Below are positions 42,739-52,244 of a stretch of DNA of 64,000 nucleotides, piece by piece. The notes beneath the pieces are model-generated. The model was given only the letters and a program-made list of their open reading frames with translations. It had not been told where the DNA came from and did no database searches. This stretch comes from Pseudolabrys sp. Root1462 (GTDB lineage Bacteria > Pseudomonadota > Alphaproteobacteria > Rhizobiales > Xanthobacteraceae), in NCBI RefSeq assembly GCF_001426945.1, contig NZ_LMFS01000001.1, positions 2,030,848 through 2,094,847 on the forward strand, given 5' to 3'. The position numbers and the translations under genes were made by a program. The number at the start of each line of letters is the position of its first letter. The stretch's first letter is position 1.

Positions 42739-43713
42739 TCAGTTCAGCGTCATGCCGGTCTTCTTGGCAAAGTCGGCATAGGTGGCGAAGTCCGCCTGCA
42801 CCTGCTTCTCGAAGGCGTCGGCAGACATCGGCGGCGTATCGGCGCCGATCTTGGCGAGCTTGGCCTTCACCTCCGGATTGGTCACCGCCTTGGCCAGCGC
42901 CGCATTCAGCTTCTCGACGATTGCCTTGTCGGTCTTGGTCAGGGCGAACACGCCGATCCAGAAGGGGCTGGCGCTGTCCTTGTAGCCGGCCTCCTCGGTC
43001 GTCGGGATTTCGGGGAGCAGGCTGGCGCGCGTCGGGCTCGACACCGTGAGGCCGAGCAACTTGCCCTCCTTGATGTAAGGCAGCGCTGTGGCGATCGGGC
43101 AGAAATAGTAATCGACACGGCCGGCGATTACTTCGGTGAGCGCTTCGGCGCCGCCCTTGAACGGCACATTGATGGCCTCGTAGCCGGCGCTGAGGCGGAA
43201 GCGTTCCGCCGCCAGATGCACGGCGGAGCCGATGCCGAGCGTGGCGAAAGTGAACTTGTTCGGGTTGGCCTTGGCCTGAGCGACGAACTCCTGGATCGTC
43301 TTGATGCCCTTTGACGGCGAGATGATCATCACGCTCGGCACGTTGCCGATGATGCCAACGGCGGCGAAGTCATCCTTGGGCGAATAGCTCAGCTTCGGAT
43401 ACAGCGCCGGCGCGATGGCATGCGCCGACGACGCTGCGAGGAAGGTGTAGCCGTCGGCATCGGCCTTGGCGACCGCCGCCTCGCCGATGGTGCCGCCGGC
43501 GCCGCCGCGGTTCTCGATGATGAACTGCTGGCCGAGATCGCGGCTGACCTGGTCGAACACGATGCGCGGGATGATGTCGGTGGCGCTGCCGGCGCCGAAC
43601 GGGATGATGACGCGGACCGGATGCGCCGGCCAGTCTGCCGCCCGCGCGCCGGACCCAACGGTCGATGAGACGACCAGCGATAGGGCAAACAGCAAAGCAC
43701 GATTGCGACGCAT
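42739..43713 (-). CDS. TctC/Bug family substrate-binding protein
   Basis: The 324-residue periplasmic protein has a signal peptide (cleavage near ARAADWP) and the Bug pattern: VRVIIPFGAGSATDIIPRIVFDQVS, IENRGGAGGTIGEAAVAKADADGYTFL and GIGNVPSVMIISPSKGIKTIQEF. These bind carboxylates for tripartite tricarboxylate transporters. No TctA/TctB genes are adjacent, so it is an orphan receptor, which is common. Confidence 0.9.
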   Translation of the reverse strand: MRRNRALLFALSLVVSSTVGSGARAADWPAHPVRVIIPFGAGSATDIIPRIVFDQVSRDLGQQFIIENRGGAGGTIGEAAVAKADADGYTFLAASSAHAIAPALYPKLSYSPKDDFAAVGIIGNVPSVMIISPSKGIKTIQEFVAQAKANPNKFTFATLGIGSAVHLAAERFRLSAGYEAINVPFKGGAEALTEVIAGRVDYYFCPIATALPYIKEGKLLGLTVSSPTRASLLPEIPTTEEAGYKDSASPFWIGVFALTKTDKAIVEKLNAALAKAVTNPEVKAKLAKIGADTPPMSADAFEKQVQADFATYADFAKKTGMTLN

Positions 43714-43764
43714 GGAAACCTCTCCTAGAAAAAAGCGTTGAACGTCATTTCCAGCAAGGACTGT

Positions 43765-43787
43765 GCCACAACTAAACCGGTTGTGGC
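43765..43787 (-). terminator. Hairpin after nfeD
   Basis: GCCACAAC (43765-43772) pairs with GTTGTGGC (43780-43787) around seven bases. It lies eight bases past the nfeD-like stop and 51 before the TctC start on the same strand, so it would separate the two units. No T tract. Confidence 0.5.
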
Positions 43788-43795
43788 CTTGCCGC

Positions 43796-44254
43796 TCAAG
43801 CCGCGTGGGCCCTGCGGGCGACGATCAGGGTCGTGCCCTTGACCGCCCTGACGACAACGGGCGTGCCCGCCGCCAGATCTTCCGCACACTCCGCGAGCCA
43901 GAGCGAGTCACCGAGCCGGACCCGGCCCTGCCCGTTGGCGAAGGCCTCCGTCGCGGTCGCCGACGCGCCGACAAGATTGATATCGCGGCGGTTGACTGGT
44001 TCAGTCTCCCTGCCGCGCTGATCGAGCTGGCGATAGACGAAATAACCGGCGATAAAGGTGCCGATGCAGGCGACGACGAAGAACGTCAGTTGCGCCGACA
44101 GCGACCAGCCGATGACGAAGCCGGCGAGCGCAGTCAGACCGGCGGCACAGGCAATCCAGATCAGATAGCTGCCGGGCACCGGCAGTTCGAGGAACGCGAT
44201 GATCACGGCCGCAACGGCCCAGGCCCATGGCGTCACTGTCGCCGGCCACATCAT
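43796..44254 (-). CDS. NfeD-like membrane protein
   Basis: The 152-residue protein has two or three TM helices (about residues 8-25, 30-50, 54-70) and a soluble C-terminal OB-fold (about 90-148: LVGASATATEAFANGQGRVRLGD, VVVRAVKGTTLIV). This is the short NfeD form that pairs with stomatin/SPFH proteins. Its start overlaps the SPFH gene by four bases, so they are one operon. Confidence 0.9.
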   Translation of the reverse strand: MMWPATVTPWAWAVAAVIIAFLELPVPGSYLIWIACAAGLTALAGFVIGWSLSAQLTFFVVACIGTFIAGYFVYRQLDQRGRETEPVNRRDINLVGASATATEAFANGQGRVRLGDSLWLAECAEDLAAGTPVVVRAVKGTTLIVARRAHAA

Positions 44255-45171
44255 TTCGCCTCACCGGTCACGGCGCCCTTGGTGAGTTCGGCGATGCCCG
44301 CGATGGCACCGACGACGCTCGACATTTCCATGGGCATCAGCATCAGGCGCACATTGGGCGAGTGGCCAAGCTGGTTGAGGGCATCGACGTACTTCTGCGC
44401 CACGAAATAATTGAGCGCCTGCACGCTGCCATCCTCGACCGCCTTGGACACCGCGCGCGTCGCCTCGGCCTCGGCATTGGCAAGGCGCTCGCGCGCCTCG
44501 GCATCGCGGTTGGCGGCGACGAGACGGCCTTCGGCGGCGAGAATCTGCGACTGCTTCTCGCCTTCGGCTTTCAGGATGGCGGCCTGCTTGATGCCCTCGG
44601 CGGTCAGAATGGCGGCGCGGCGCTCGCGCTCGGCGGTGAGCTGCATGGCCATCGAAGCCACGACGTTGGCCGGTGGGCTGATGTCCTTGAGTTCGACGCG
44701 CGTAATCTTGACGCCCCAGGGCTGCGTGGCGGCGTCGAGCACATGAAGCAGACGGTCGTTGATCTCGTCGCGTTTTGACAAGGTCTCGTCGAGATCAAGC
44801 GCGCCGATCGCGGTACGGATATTGGTGAGCGCCATGTTTTCGACCGCGCCCTGCAAATTCTGCACTTCATAGGCAGCTTTGGCCGCCTGCAGTACCTGAT
44901 AGAACACGATACCGTCGACCGTCACCGAGGCGTTGTCCTTGGTGATAACCGACTGACTCGGAATCTCGAGCACGGTTTCCTGCACGTTGATCTTGCGACC
45001 GATTGCATCGATGAACGGAACGATCAGGTTGAGCCCCGGCAGCAAGGTGGTGCGGTAGCGGCCGAACCGCTCGACCGTCCATTGGTATCCCTGCGGCACG
45101 GTCTTCACGCCGGCGGCAATGACGGCGAGCGTGAGCACCACCAAAGCGATCAGAAAGATCAAGGATTCCAT
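44251..45171 (-). CDS. SPFH/Band 7 stomatin-like protein (QmcA type)
   Basis: The 306-residue protein has one N-terminal TM helix, then the SPFH domain with GYQWTVERFGRYRTTLLPGLNLIVPFID and ETVLEIPSQSVITKDNASVTVDGIV. A long Ala/Glu-rich coiled-coil (about 175-245) follows. Stomatins form large membrane rings that organise microdomains or shelter quality control proteases such as FtsH. The NfeD-like partner is downstream. Confidence 0.93.
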   Translation of the reverse strand: MESLIFLIALVVLTLAVIAAGVKTVPQGYQWTVERFGRYRTTLLPGLNLIVPFIDAIGRKINVQETVLEIPSQSVITKDNASVTVDGIVFYQVLQAAKAAYEVQNLQGAVENMALTNIRTAIGALDLDETLSKRDEINDRLLHVLDAATQPWGVKITRVELKDISPPANVVASMAMQLTAERERRAAILTAEGIKQAAILKAEGEKQSQILAAEGRLVAANRDAEARERLANAEAEATRAVSKAVEDGSVQALNYFVAQKYVDALNQLGHSPNVRLMLMPMEMSSVVGAIAGIAELTKGAVTGEAK

Positions 45172-45307
45172 GTCATCTCCCGGGCAAGAGGTCGCGGCGC
45201 CGGGGGCAGCATAGCATCAAATTGGCGACCGGAACCGCATAGCCGCGGCCGCGCAAGGAGAGCCTTGGCGTCCCCTTTCGAATGACGAAGACTGGATGAC
45301 GGCGCGG

Positions 45308-45324
45308 CGGGCGTTTAACGCCCG
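45308..45324 (-). terminator. Hairpin after the RND operon
   Basis: CGGGCG and CGCCCG pair around TTTAA nine bases past the RND permease stop. The surrounding CGGGCGTT/AACGCCCG symmetry is perfect. No T tract. Confidence 0.4.
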
Positions 45325-45333
45325 ACCGGCTCC

Positions 45334-48300
45334 TTATTCCGCTGCGACCTGCGCCGGTGCCTCGGACACCTCCTCGAGCTGCGGCTCGAGGCGACGCTTC
45401 AGCATGCGGTCGAAGCGGTCCAGATAGAGGTAGATCACCGGCGTAATGTAGAGCGTGAGCAATTGCGACACGCACAGGCCGCCGACCACGGCAACGCCGA
45501 GCGGCTGGCGCAGTTCGGCGCCGGCACCGGTGCCGAGCGCGATCGGCAAGGTGCCGAAGATCGCGGCGAAGGTGGTCATCATGATCGGCCGGAAACGCAA
45601 GGATGCGGCTTCGCGGATCGCGGCCTCGGCCGACAGGCCGACACGGCGGCGCTCGATGGCGAAGTCGATCATCATGATCGCGTTCTTCTTCACGATGCCG
45701 ACCAGCATGACGATGCCAATCATGGCGATGACCGACAGGTCCATCTTGAACAAAAGCAGAGTCAGAATGGCGCCGATGCCCGCCGACGGCAGGCCGGAAA
45801 TGATCGTGATCGGGTGGATGAAGCTTTCATAGAGGATGCCGAGCACGACGTAGGCCGCGAAGATCGCCGCGAGGATGAGCACGCCCTGCCCGCGCAGCGA
45901 GTCCTGAAACACCTGGGCGGTGCCCTGGAAGCCGGTGGTGATCGAAGCCGGCAGACGCTCGTCGCGCTCCAGCTTCTGGATTGCGTCGACCGCTTGGCCC
46001 AGCGAGGTGCCCGGTTGCAGGTTGAACGAGATCGTTACCGCCGGCTGCTGGCCCTGATGATTGACCTGCAGCGGACCGACGGTGGGCGTGAAACGCGTCA
46101 CCGCCGACAACGGCACCGACGTGCCGCTCGAGGTCTTCAGGAAGATGCGGTCGAGGTCGTTAGCGCCGGTCTGGTACTCGGGCAGGCTTTCCAGGATGAC
46201 CTGGTAGTCGTTGGCCGGCGTGTAGATCGTCGCGACCTGGCGCGTGCCGAAGGCGTTGTAGAGTTCCTGGCGGATCTGATCGATCGTGAAGCCGTAGACG
46301 CCCGCCTTCTCGCGGTCGACCTCGACGGTGACCTGCGGATTCTTGACGTAAAGATCCGTGGTGACATCGAGCAGCCCCTGGATGGTGGCGATCTTGTCCC
46401 GCATTTCCGGCGCCAGCTTGTACAGCGTGTCGGTGTCGTTCGACTGCATCGTGTACTGGTATTGGCTCTTCGACGGTCGGCCGCCCAGATTGATGTTCTG
46501 GATCGGCTGCAGGAACAACTGCATGCCGACGACCTGGCCGGCGTTGCGCCGCATCCGCGCGATGATGGTCTGCGCACTGTCGCGCTCGCTGCGCGGCTTC
46601 AGCGCCACCAGCATGCGACCGCTGTTGAGCAGCCCATTGGGACCGCCGTTGCCGACGGTGGAGTTGACGTAATCGACCGCCGGATCCTTGCGGATGATCT
46701 CAGCCACCTGGCGCTGATGCTCGACCATCGAAGCATAGGAGATATCGCTGCGCGCCTCGGTGATACCGCTGAGATAGCCGGTGTCCTCGATGGGGAAGAA
46801 GCCCTTGGGCACGATGATGTAGAGCCAGATCGTGGCGATGATCGTCAGGAACGTCACGCCGAGCATGATCTGCTTGTAGGCCAGAACGCGATCGAGCGAC
46901 CACTCGTAGAAGCGTAGCACGCTGTTGAAGGCGTACTCAAATGAACGCAGCACGACGTTCAGCTTCTCTTCCTCACCGGGACGATGGCCCCGGAGAACAC
47001 GGGCGCACAGCATCGGCGTCAGCGTCAGCGACACGAAGCCGGACACGATGATCGCGACCGACACCGTCACCGCAAACTCGCGGAACACCCGCCCGACCAT
47101 GCCGCCCATCAACAGAACCGGAATGAAAACGGCGATCAGCGAGAAGGTAATCGAGACGATGGTGAAGCCGATTTCGCGCGCGCCCTTGAGCGCCGCCTCG
47201 AATGGCCGCATCCCGCCTTCGATATGGCGGACGATGTTCTCCAGCATGACGATGGCGTCGTCGACCACGAAGCCGACCGACAGGGTCAGCGCCAGCAGCG
47301 TCATGTTGTTGATGGAGAAGCCGAACAGATACATCGCGGCGCAGGTGCCGACCAGCGAGATCGGCACGGCGAGCGCCGGGATGATGGTAGCCGACACTTT
47401 GCGCAGGAACAGGAAGATGACCATGATGACCAGCGCAATCGCGATCGCCAGGGTCTCCTGCACGTCGTGAACCGCGTCGCGGATCGAGATCGAGCGATCG
47501 AACAACGGCGCCATGCTGATCGACGGTGGGATCTGCGCGCGCGCCGTCACCAGCGCGTTACGGACCAAATCGACCACTTCGACGGTGTTGGCGTCCGGCT
47601 GGCGCTGGATGGCGAGCACAATGGCGCGGGCGTCGTTGAACCAGGTCGCGACCTTGTCATTCTCGACGCTGTCGACGACGCGCGCCACCTCACTGAGCTT
47701 GATCGGCGCGCCATTGACGTATTTTACGACGACCTCCCGATAGTCGGCGGCGCGGCGCATGGCGCTGGTCGCAAGCAGCGTCAGCGACTGATTTGGGCCA
47801 TCGAGCGTGCCGACCGGCGCGGCTGAGTTGGCCTTGGCGACGACGGTGCGGATATCGTCGAGCGAAATGTTGCGCGCCGCGGCCGCAGCAGGATCGACCT
47901 GCACGCGGACGGCGAATTTCTGCGCGCCGTAGACGGAAACCTGGGCCACGCCACTGAGCTGCGACAGTTGCGGCGCCAATACAGTCTCGGCGTAGTCGTC
48001 GATGACCGAAAGCGGCATCGTATCCGACCGCATCGACACGTAAAGCACCGGGAAGTCGCCCGGATTGACCTTGCGGAATGACGGCGGCGTCGTCATTTCA
48101 ACCGGCAACTTGCGTTGCGCCGTGGTCAGGGCGGTCTGCACGTCAAGCGCGGCGCCATCGATGTCGCGATTGAGGTCGAACTGGATCGTGATCGAGGTAT
48201 TCCCCGATGACGATGACGAAGTCATCGACGAAATGCCGGCGATGGTCGATAGCTGGCGTTCGATCGGAGAAGCCACCGACGCCGCCATCGTCTCGGGCGA

Positions 48301-48462
48301 AGCACCCGGCAGCGTCGCGGTGATGCGGATCGTCGGGAAGTCCACGGCGGGAAGCGCCGCCACCGCCAAGAGCCGATATCCGAAGACGCCGAGCACGATG
48401 ACCGAGGCGATCATCAGCGTGGTCAGCACCGGCCGGCGAATACAGACTTCGGAGATGTTCAT
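45334..48462 (-). CDS. RND multidrug efflux permease (AcrB/MdtBC-like)
   Basis: The 1042-residue inner-membrane pump has twelve TM helices with the two large periplasmic loops typical of HAE1 RND pumps. The proton-relay Asp pair is in LTLSVGFVVDDAIVMLENI. The N-terminus NISEVCIRRPVLTTLMIASVIVLGVFGY is typical. It uses the proton gradient to export drugs or similar compounds. The matching adaptor gene is immediately upstream; no outer-membrane channel gene is in the operon, but a tolC lies at 61472-62878. Confidence 0.95.
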   Translation of the reverse strand: MNISEVCIRRPVLTTLMIASVIVLGVFGYRLLAVAALPAVDFPTIRITATLPGASPETMAASVASPIERQLSTIAGISSMTSSSSSGNTSITIQFDLNRDIDGAALDVQTALTTAQRKLPVEMTTPPSFRKVNPGDFPVLYVSMRSDTMPLSVIDDYAETVLAPQLSQLSGVAQVSVYGAQKFAVRVQVDPAAAAARNISLDDIRTVVAKANSAAPVGTLDGPNQSLTLLATSAMRRAADYREVVVKYVNGAPIKLSEVARVVDSVENDKVATWFNDARAIVLAIQRQPDANTVEVVDLVRNALVTARAQIPPSISMAPLFDRSISIRDAVHDVQETLAIAIALVIMVIFLFLRKVSATIIPALAVPISLVGTCAAMYLFGFSINNMTLLALTLSVGFVVDDAIVMLENIVRHIEGGMRPFEAALKGAREIGFTIVSITFSLIAVFIPVLLMGGMVGRVFREFAVTVSVAIIVSGFVSLTLTPMLCARVLRGHRPGEEEKLNVVLRSFEYAFNSVLRFYEWSLDRVLAYKQIMLGVTFLTIIATIWLYIIVPKGFFPIEDTGYLSGITEARSDISYASMVEHQRQVAEIIRKDPAVDYVNSTVGNGGPNGLLNSGRMLVALKPRSERDSAQTIIARMRRNAGQVVGMQLFLQPIQNINLGGRPSKSQYQYTMQSNDTDTLYKLAPEMRDKIATIQGLLDVTTDLYVKNPQVTVEVDREKAGVYGFTIDQIRQELYNAFGTRQVATIYTPANDYQVILESLPEYQTGANDLDRIFLKTSSGTSVPLSAVTRFTPTVGPLQVNHQGQQPAVTISFNLQPGTSLGQAVDAIQKLERDERLPASITTGFQGTAQVFQDSLRGQGVLILAAIFAAYVVLGILYESFIHPITIISGLPSAGIGAILTLLLFKMDLSVIAMIGIVMLVGIVKKNAIMMIDFAIERRRVGLSAEAAIREAASLRFRPIMMTTFAAIFGTLPIALGTGAGAELRQPLGVAVVGGLCVSQLLTLYITPVIYLYLDRFDRMLKRRLEPQLEEVSEAPAQVAAE

Positions 48463-48526
48463 ACGATCGCGCCCCGCTCGCCCCTGTCTTTGATTTTACC
48501 GGTTCGCCATGAGGCGACCGCCCGGC

Positions 48527-49693
48527 TCAGCTTGCTTCCGCCTTGTCCTTCTGCGCCACGGGCTTGTTGCCGGGACGCGGACTGACCTTGCTGCCGTTCG
48601 ACAGTTGCAGTTGACCATCGGTGACGACGGTTTCGCCGCCCTTGAGCCCAGAGGTGATGATCGACACATCGCCGACCTGTCGCTCGACCTTCACCGGCTG
48701 AACCTTTGCCTCATCACCGACAACGACGAAGACAAAGCTGCCCGTCTGGCTGACCTGGACGGCGGGCGATGGCACCACCACCGCCTCCTCGCTGCGCAAG
48801 GTCATCTCCGCGGTCACCAGCGTGCCCGGCCACAAAAGTTCGTCGGTGTTCGGCATCGTCGCGCGCAACGTCGCCATGCCCGTCGTCGAGTCGACGGTGT
48901 TCTCGATCATCGAGACCTGACCTTGGGCGCGCTTGGTCTGGCCCGGGATCAGCACCTGAACCGTGGCGGTGCCCGCCGAGATCGCCTCGCGGAGCGCCGG
49001 AAGGTTCTTTTGCGGCACGGTGAAGGACACATACACCGGCGCCATCTGGATGATGGTCGCCATCGGCTGCGTGTCAGCCTGGCGCACGAAATTGCCGACC
49101 TTGACGTTGGCGGCACTGATCACCCCGGTAATCGGCGCGGTGACGTCGCAGTACGAACGCTGCGCCTTGAGATTGTCGAGGGTGCCCTGATCCGACTTGA
49201 TGGCAGCGGTGAAGACGTCCGCCTGTGTCTTGGCGTTGTCGAGATTGACGGTCGGCGTCGCGGATTTTGCCACCAGATCGGTATAACGCTGGACGTCGCG
49301 TTGCGCGCCGGCGAGTTGCGCCCTGTCGCGCGCGAGGTTGCCCTCGGTCACGGTGATCAGTGCCTCGGTGACGCGGCAGTCCAGTGTGAACAGCTTCTCG
49401 CCCTTAGTCACATGGGCGCCGTCGGCGAAATGAACGCCGGTGATATTGGTGTCAACACGCGCTTTAAGCGCGACACTGGCGATCGGGGTCACTGTTCCCA
49501 ACGCGTCGAGGCGCACCGGAACTTGCTTGCGCTCGGCTTTACCGATTTCGACCGGCACGGGGCGCGCAGCCTGGGCACGCACGCCCTGCGCGTGGGCGTC
49601 GCCCTTGTCAGCGGTCCAGAGTCCCCTTGCGAACACCGCGACGCCGATCAGGGCGAGCACGGCCACGCCAAAGAGCCATTTGCGTTTCGTCAT
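48527..49693 (-). CDS. RND efflux periplasmic adaptor (membrane fusion protein)
   Basis: The 388-residue protein has an N-terminal TM anchor, a lipoyl/barrel-sandwich hybrid region, a helical hairpin around residues 115-175, and the beta-barrel and membrane-proximal domains. GVHFADGAHVTKGEKLFTLD and PITGVISAANVKVGNFV are the paired lipoyl half-motifs. It bridges the RND pump to a TolC-type channel. The permease gene follows after 64 bases. Confidence 0.93.
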   Translation of the reverse strand: MTKRKWLFGVAVLALIGVAVFARGLWTADKGDAHAQGVRAQAARPVPVEIGKAERKQVPVRLDALGTVTPIASVALKARVDTNITGVHFADGAHVTKGEKLFTLDCRVTEALITVTEGNLARDRAQLAGAQRDVQRYTDLVAKSATPTVNLDNAKTQADVFTAAIKSDQGTLDNLKAQRSYCDVTAPITGVISAANVKVGNFVRQADTQPMATIIQMAPVYVSFTVPQKNLPALREAISAGTATVQVLIPGQTKRAQGQVSMIENTVDSTTGMATLRATMPNTDELLWPGTLVTAEMTLRSEEAVVVPSPAVQVSQTGSFVFVVVGDEAKVQPVKVERQVGDVSIITSGLKGGETVVTDGQLQLSNGSKVSPRPGNKPVAQKDKAEAS

Positions 49694-49812
49694 TCTCGTT
49701 CTTCGACCAACCGGGTTTCAATTCCCCACCCCCGGCCGCTCTCCCTCTGCTCGGTCTATCCCCGCCCAAAATAATGGACTTTGGCGCCGCATTGGACGCC
49801 TGTGTATCATAT

Positions 49813-49824
49813 TAACGCGCGTTA
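49813..49824. promoter_or_regulatory. Perfect 12-base palindrome TAACGCGCGTTA
   Basis: It lies about 110 bases upstream of xth and 120 upstream of the divergent efflux adaptor gene, so it is placed where an operator for either could be. Nothing more identifies it. Confidence 0.3.
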
Positions 49825-49934
49825 TGGCACTTCCCTGCGGCGGTCTGGTAAACACCGTAAGCTATTTATTTCGCCCGTGTTTATGTGCTCTTTACGCGGC
49901 GAAGGTCAAAACATACCCGCCGGAACCATCCGCA

Positions 49935-50723
49935 ATGCGAATAGCCACCTGGAACGTCAACTCGATTCGTCAGCGCCTCGACAGCCTGCAGGCCTGGCTC
50001 AAAGAGCGGTCGCCGGACATCGTGTGCCTGCAGGAGATCAAGTGCCAAGACGAAGCCTTCCCCCGGGAGGTCTTCGAGGCCATGGGTTACAATGTCGCAG
50101 TTCACGGCCAGAAGACATTTAACGGCGTCGCCCTGTTGTCCAAACTGCCCTTCGACGAGGTGGCGCCCGGGCTGATCGGCGACGAGGCCGATGTACAGGC
50201 CCGCTTCCTCGAGGCCCTCGTCTCGACCAAAACCGGCGTCGTCCGGGTGGTCAGCCTGTATCTTCCGAACGGCAATCCTGCTCCCGGCGAGAAGTACGAT
50301 TACAAGCTGCGTTGGATGGACCGGCTGATCGCCTTCGCGCGCGAGCGTCTCAAGCTCGAGGAGCCGCTGGTGCTCGCCGGCGACTACAACGTCATCCCGG
50401 CGGCGCTCGACGCCAAGCGGCCGGAAATCTGGGTGAACGACGCGCTGTTCCTGCCGCCAACCCGCGAGCGGTTTCGCGCGCTGGTCAATCTCGGCTTCAC
50501 CGATGCCATCCGTGCGGTGAACGAAGATGGCGGCGTTTACAGTTTCTGGGATTACCAAGCCGGCGCCTGGCAGAAGAACGACGGCATCCGCATCGATCAT
50601 CTGCTGCTGTCGCCGCAGGCCGCCGACCGGCTCACCGACGCCGGCATCGACAAGCATGTACGCTCTTGGGACAAGCCGTCGGATCACGTGCCTGTCTATG
50701 TCGATCTGGACATCGATCGCTGA
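49935..50723 (+). CDS. xth: Exodeoxyribonuclease III
   Basis: The 262-residue enzyme has the endonuclease/exonuclease/phosphatase fold: MRIATWNVNSIRQRL, the metal-binding Glu in CLQEIKCQD, LAGDYNVIP with the catalytic Asp/Asn, and SDHVPVYVDL at the end. It acts on abasic sites and 3' ends in base-excision repair. The ATG at 49935 gives the standard start. Confidence 0.95.
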   Translation: MRIATWNVNSIRQRLDSLQAWLKERSPDIVCLQEIKCQDEAFPREVFEAMGYNVAVHGQKTFNGVALLSKLPFDEVAPGLIGDEADVQARFLEALVSTKTGVVRVVSLYLPNGNPAPGEKYDYKLRWMDRLIAFARERLKLEEPLVLAGDYNVIPAALDAKRPEIWVNDALFLPPTRERFRALVNLGFTDAIRAVNEDGGVYSFWDYQAGAWQKNDGIRIDHLLLSPQAADRLTDAGIDKHVRSWDKPSDHVPVYVDLDIDR

Positions 50724-50811
50724 CGCGATTTCAAAATATTCTCACAACTGCTGGAACGAATGTTGCAGTGCACGGTTGCTGATCCCGAGCGGGGTTTGGG
50801 CAACTTATCAA

Positions 50812-52233
50812 ATGACACTGCGTATACTTTTCGCGACACCGGAACTCGAAGGTCTCGTCCAAGTCGGAGGCCTCGCAGCGGTGTCCGCCGCGTTGCCGCG
50901 AGCGCTACGGCAAAAGGCCGACACGCGGATCGTCATTCCCGGCTATCGCAGCGTGCTAAAGAACTTAGGGCCGATCGATGTGATCGGTTCTTGTGCAGCC
51001 TTTGCCGATCTTCCGGGCTGTTCGATTGCCCGCTCCAAGACGGCCGACGGCACCACGCTCTATGTCGTGCTGTCGCCCGAACTGTTCGAGCGTGAAGGCG
51101 GCCCCTATACCGACGATCGCGGCCGCGACTGGGTGGACAACGATGTCCGCTTTGCCCGCTTCGCTCTCGCGACTGCCCAATTAGCGAGCGGCGCCGTCGA
51201 TAAGGAATGGTCCGCCGATCTGGTACACGCCAACGATTGGCCGACCGCCTTGGTGCCAGCGTATCTCGCCTGGCAAGGCAGCCATCTTCCAACCGTGCTG
51301 ACGATCCACAATCTCGCTTACCAGGGCCTGTTCGGCCGCGACACGCTCGGCCGCATCGGCGCGCCTTCGAGCGCCTTCCAGATCGAAGGCCTCGAATTCT
51401 ATGGCAAGGTTTCCTTCCTCAAGGGCGGGCTCGTCTATGCTTCGCATCTGACGACGGTGAGCGAAACCTACGCCCGCGAGATCACCACGCCGGAATTCGG
51501 CTGCGGCCTCGAAGGGCTGTTGGCCAAGCGCTGGCGCGACCAGGAACTGACCGGCATTCTCAATGGCATCGACGACACCTGGGATCCGCGCACCTGCCCT
51601 GGGCTGACGCAGCCGTTCGAGGCGGGCGATTGGCGCGCCCGCAGCATGAACAGTAACCAGGTCCGCAAGCAGTTCGGGCTGGCACTGTCACGCGGCCCGC
51701 TGTTCGGGCTCGTGGCGCGGCTGGTCTACCAGAAGGGTCTCGATCTCGTGCTTGCCACCGCGGAAACGATCATCGCGTCGGGCGGCCAGATCGTCATTAT
51801 GGGCCGTGGCGAACCCGAAATCGAACAAGCGCTGAGCAACGCGCAGAAGCAGCGGCCGAAGGACATGGCGGTGGCGTTGCGCTTCGACGATGCCGAAGCG
51901 CGCATGATCTTCGCCGGCAGTGATTTCTACTTGATGCCGTCGCGGTTCGAACCCTGCGGCCTGAGCCAGATGTACGCGCAGCGTCTCGGCTCGCTGCCGA
52001 TCGGGCGCAAAACCGGCGGCCTCGCCGAGACCATCAATGATGGCCAGACGGGTTTCTTGTTCCGGGATTCGTCGTCGGAATCGCTGCTCGGCGGCATCTG
52101 CCGGGCCTTTGCCGCCTTCGGTCAGAAGAACCGGCTCAACAAGATGCGCGAAGGCGCCATGGCCAAGTCGTACGATTGGGCAAAATCGGCAGGCAGCTAC
52201 CGCTCGCTCTATAACCGTCTGGCGGCCGCCTGA
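50812..52233 (+). CDS. Glycogen/starch synthase-like glycosyltransferase (GT5)
   Basis: The protein is 473 residues with the GT5 two-domain layout: N-terminal MTLRILFATPELEGLVQVGGLAAVSAALP, LVHANDWPTALVP, TIHNLAYQGLF, NGIDDTWDPRT; C-terminal LVARLVYQKGLDLV and EPCGLSQMYAQRLGSLPIGRKTGGLAETI. In GlgA the N-terminal motif is KxGGL, whose Lys binds ADP-glucose; here it is QVGGL (Q17). The donor may therefore differ. No other glycogen genes are adjacent. Confidence 0.88.
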   Translation: MTLRILFATPELEGLVQVGGLAAVSAALPRALRQKADTRIVIPGYRSVLKNLGPIDVIGSCAAFADLPGCSIARSKTADGTTLYVVLSPELFEREGGPYTDDRGRDWVDNDVRFARFALATAQLASGAVDKEWSADLVHANDWPTALVPAYLAWQGSHLPTVLTIHNLAYQGLFGRDTLGRIGAPSSAFQIEGLEFYGKVSFLKGGLVYASHLTTVSETYAREITTPEFGCGLEGLLAKRWRDQELTGILNGIDDTWDPRTCPGLTQPFEAGDWRARSMNSNQVRKQFGLALSRGPLFGLVARLVYQKGLDLVLATAETIIASGGQIVIMGRGEPEIEQALSNAQKQRPKDMAVALRFDDAEARMIFAGSDFYLMPSRFEPCGLSQMYAQRLGSLPIGRKTGGLAETINDGQTGFLFRDSSSESLLGGICRAFAAFGQKNRLNKMREGAMAKSYDWAKSAGSYRSLYNRLAAA

Positions 52234-52244
52234 GACCAGCCAGC

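Noticed and set aside
45463..46917. 484-codon open frame antisense to the RND permease
   Set aside because: Shadow of the pump gene; no family similarity.
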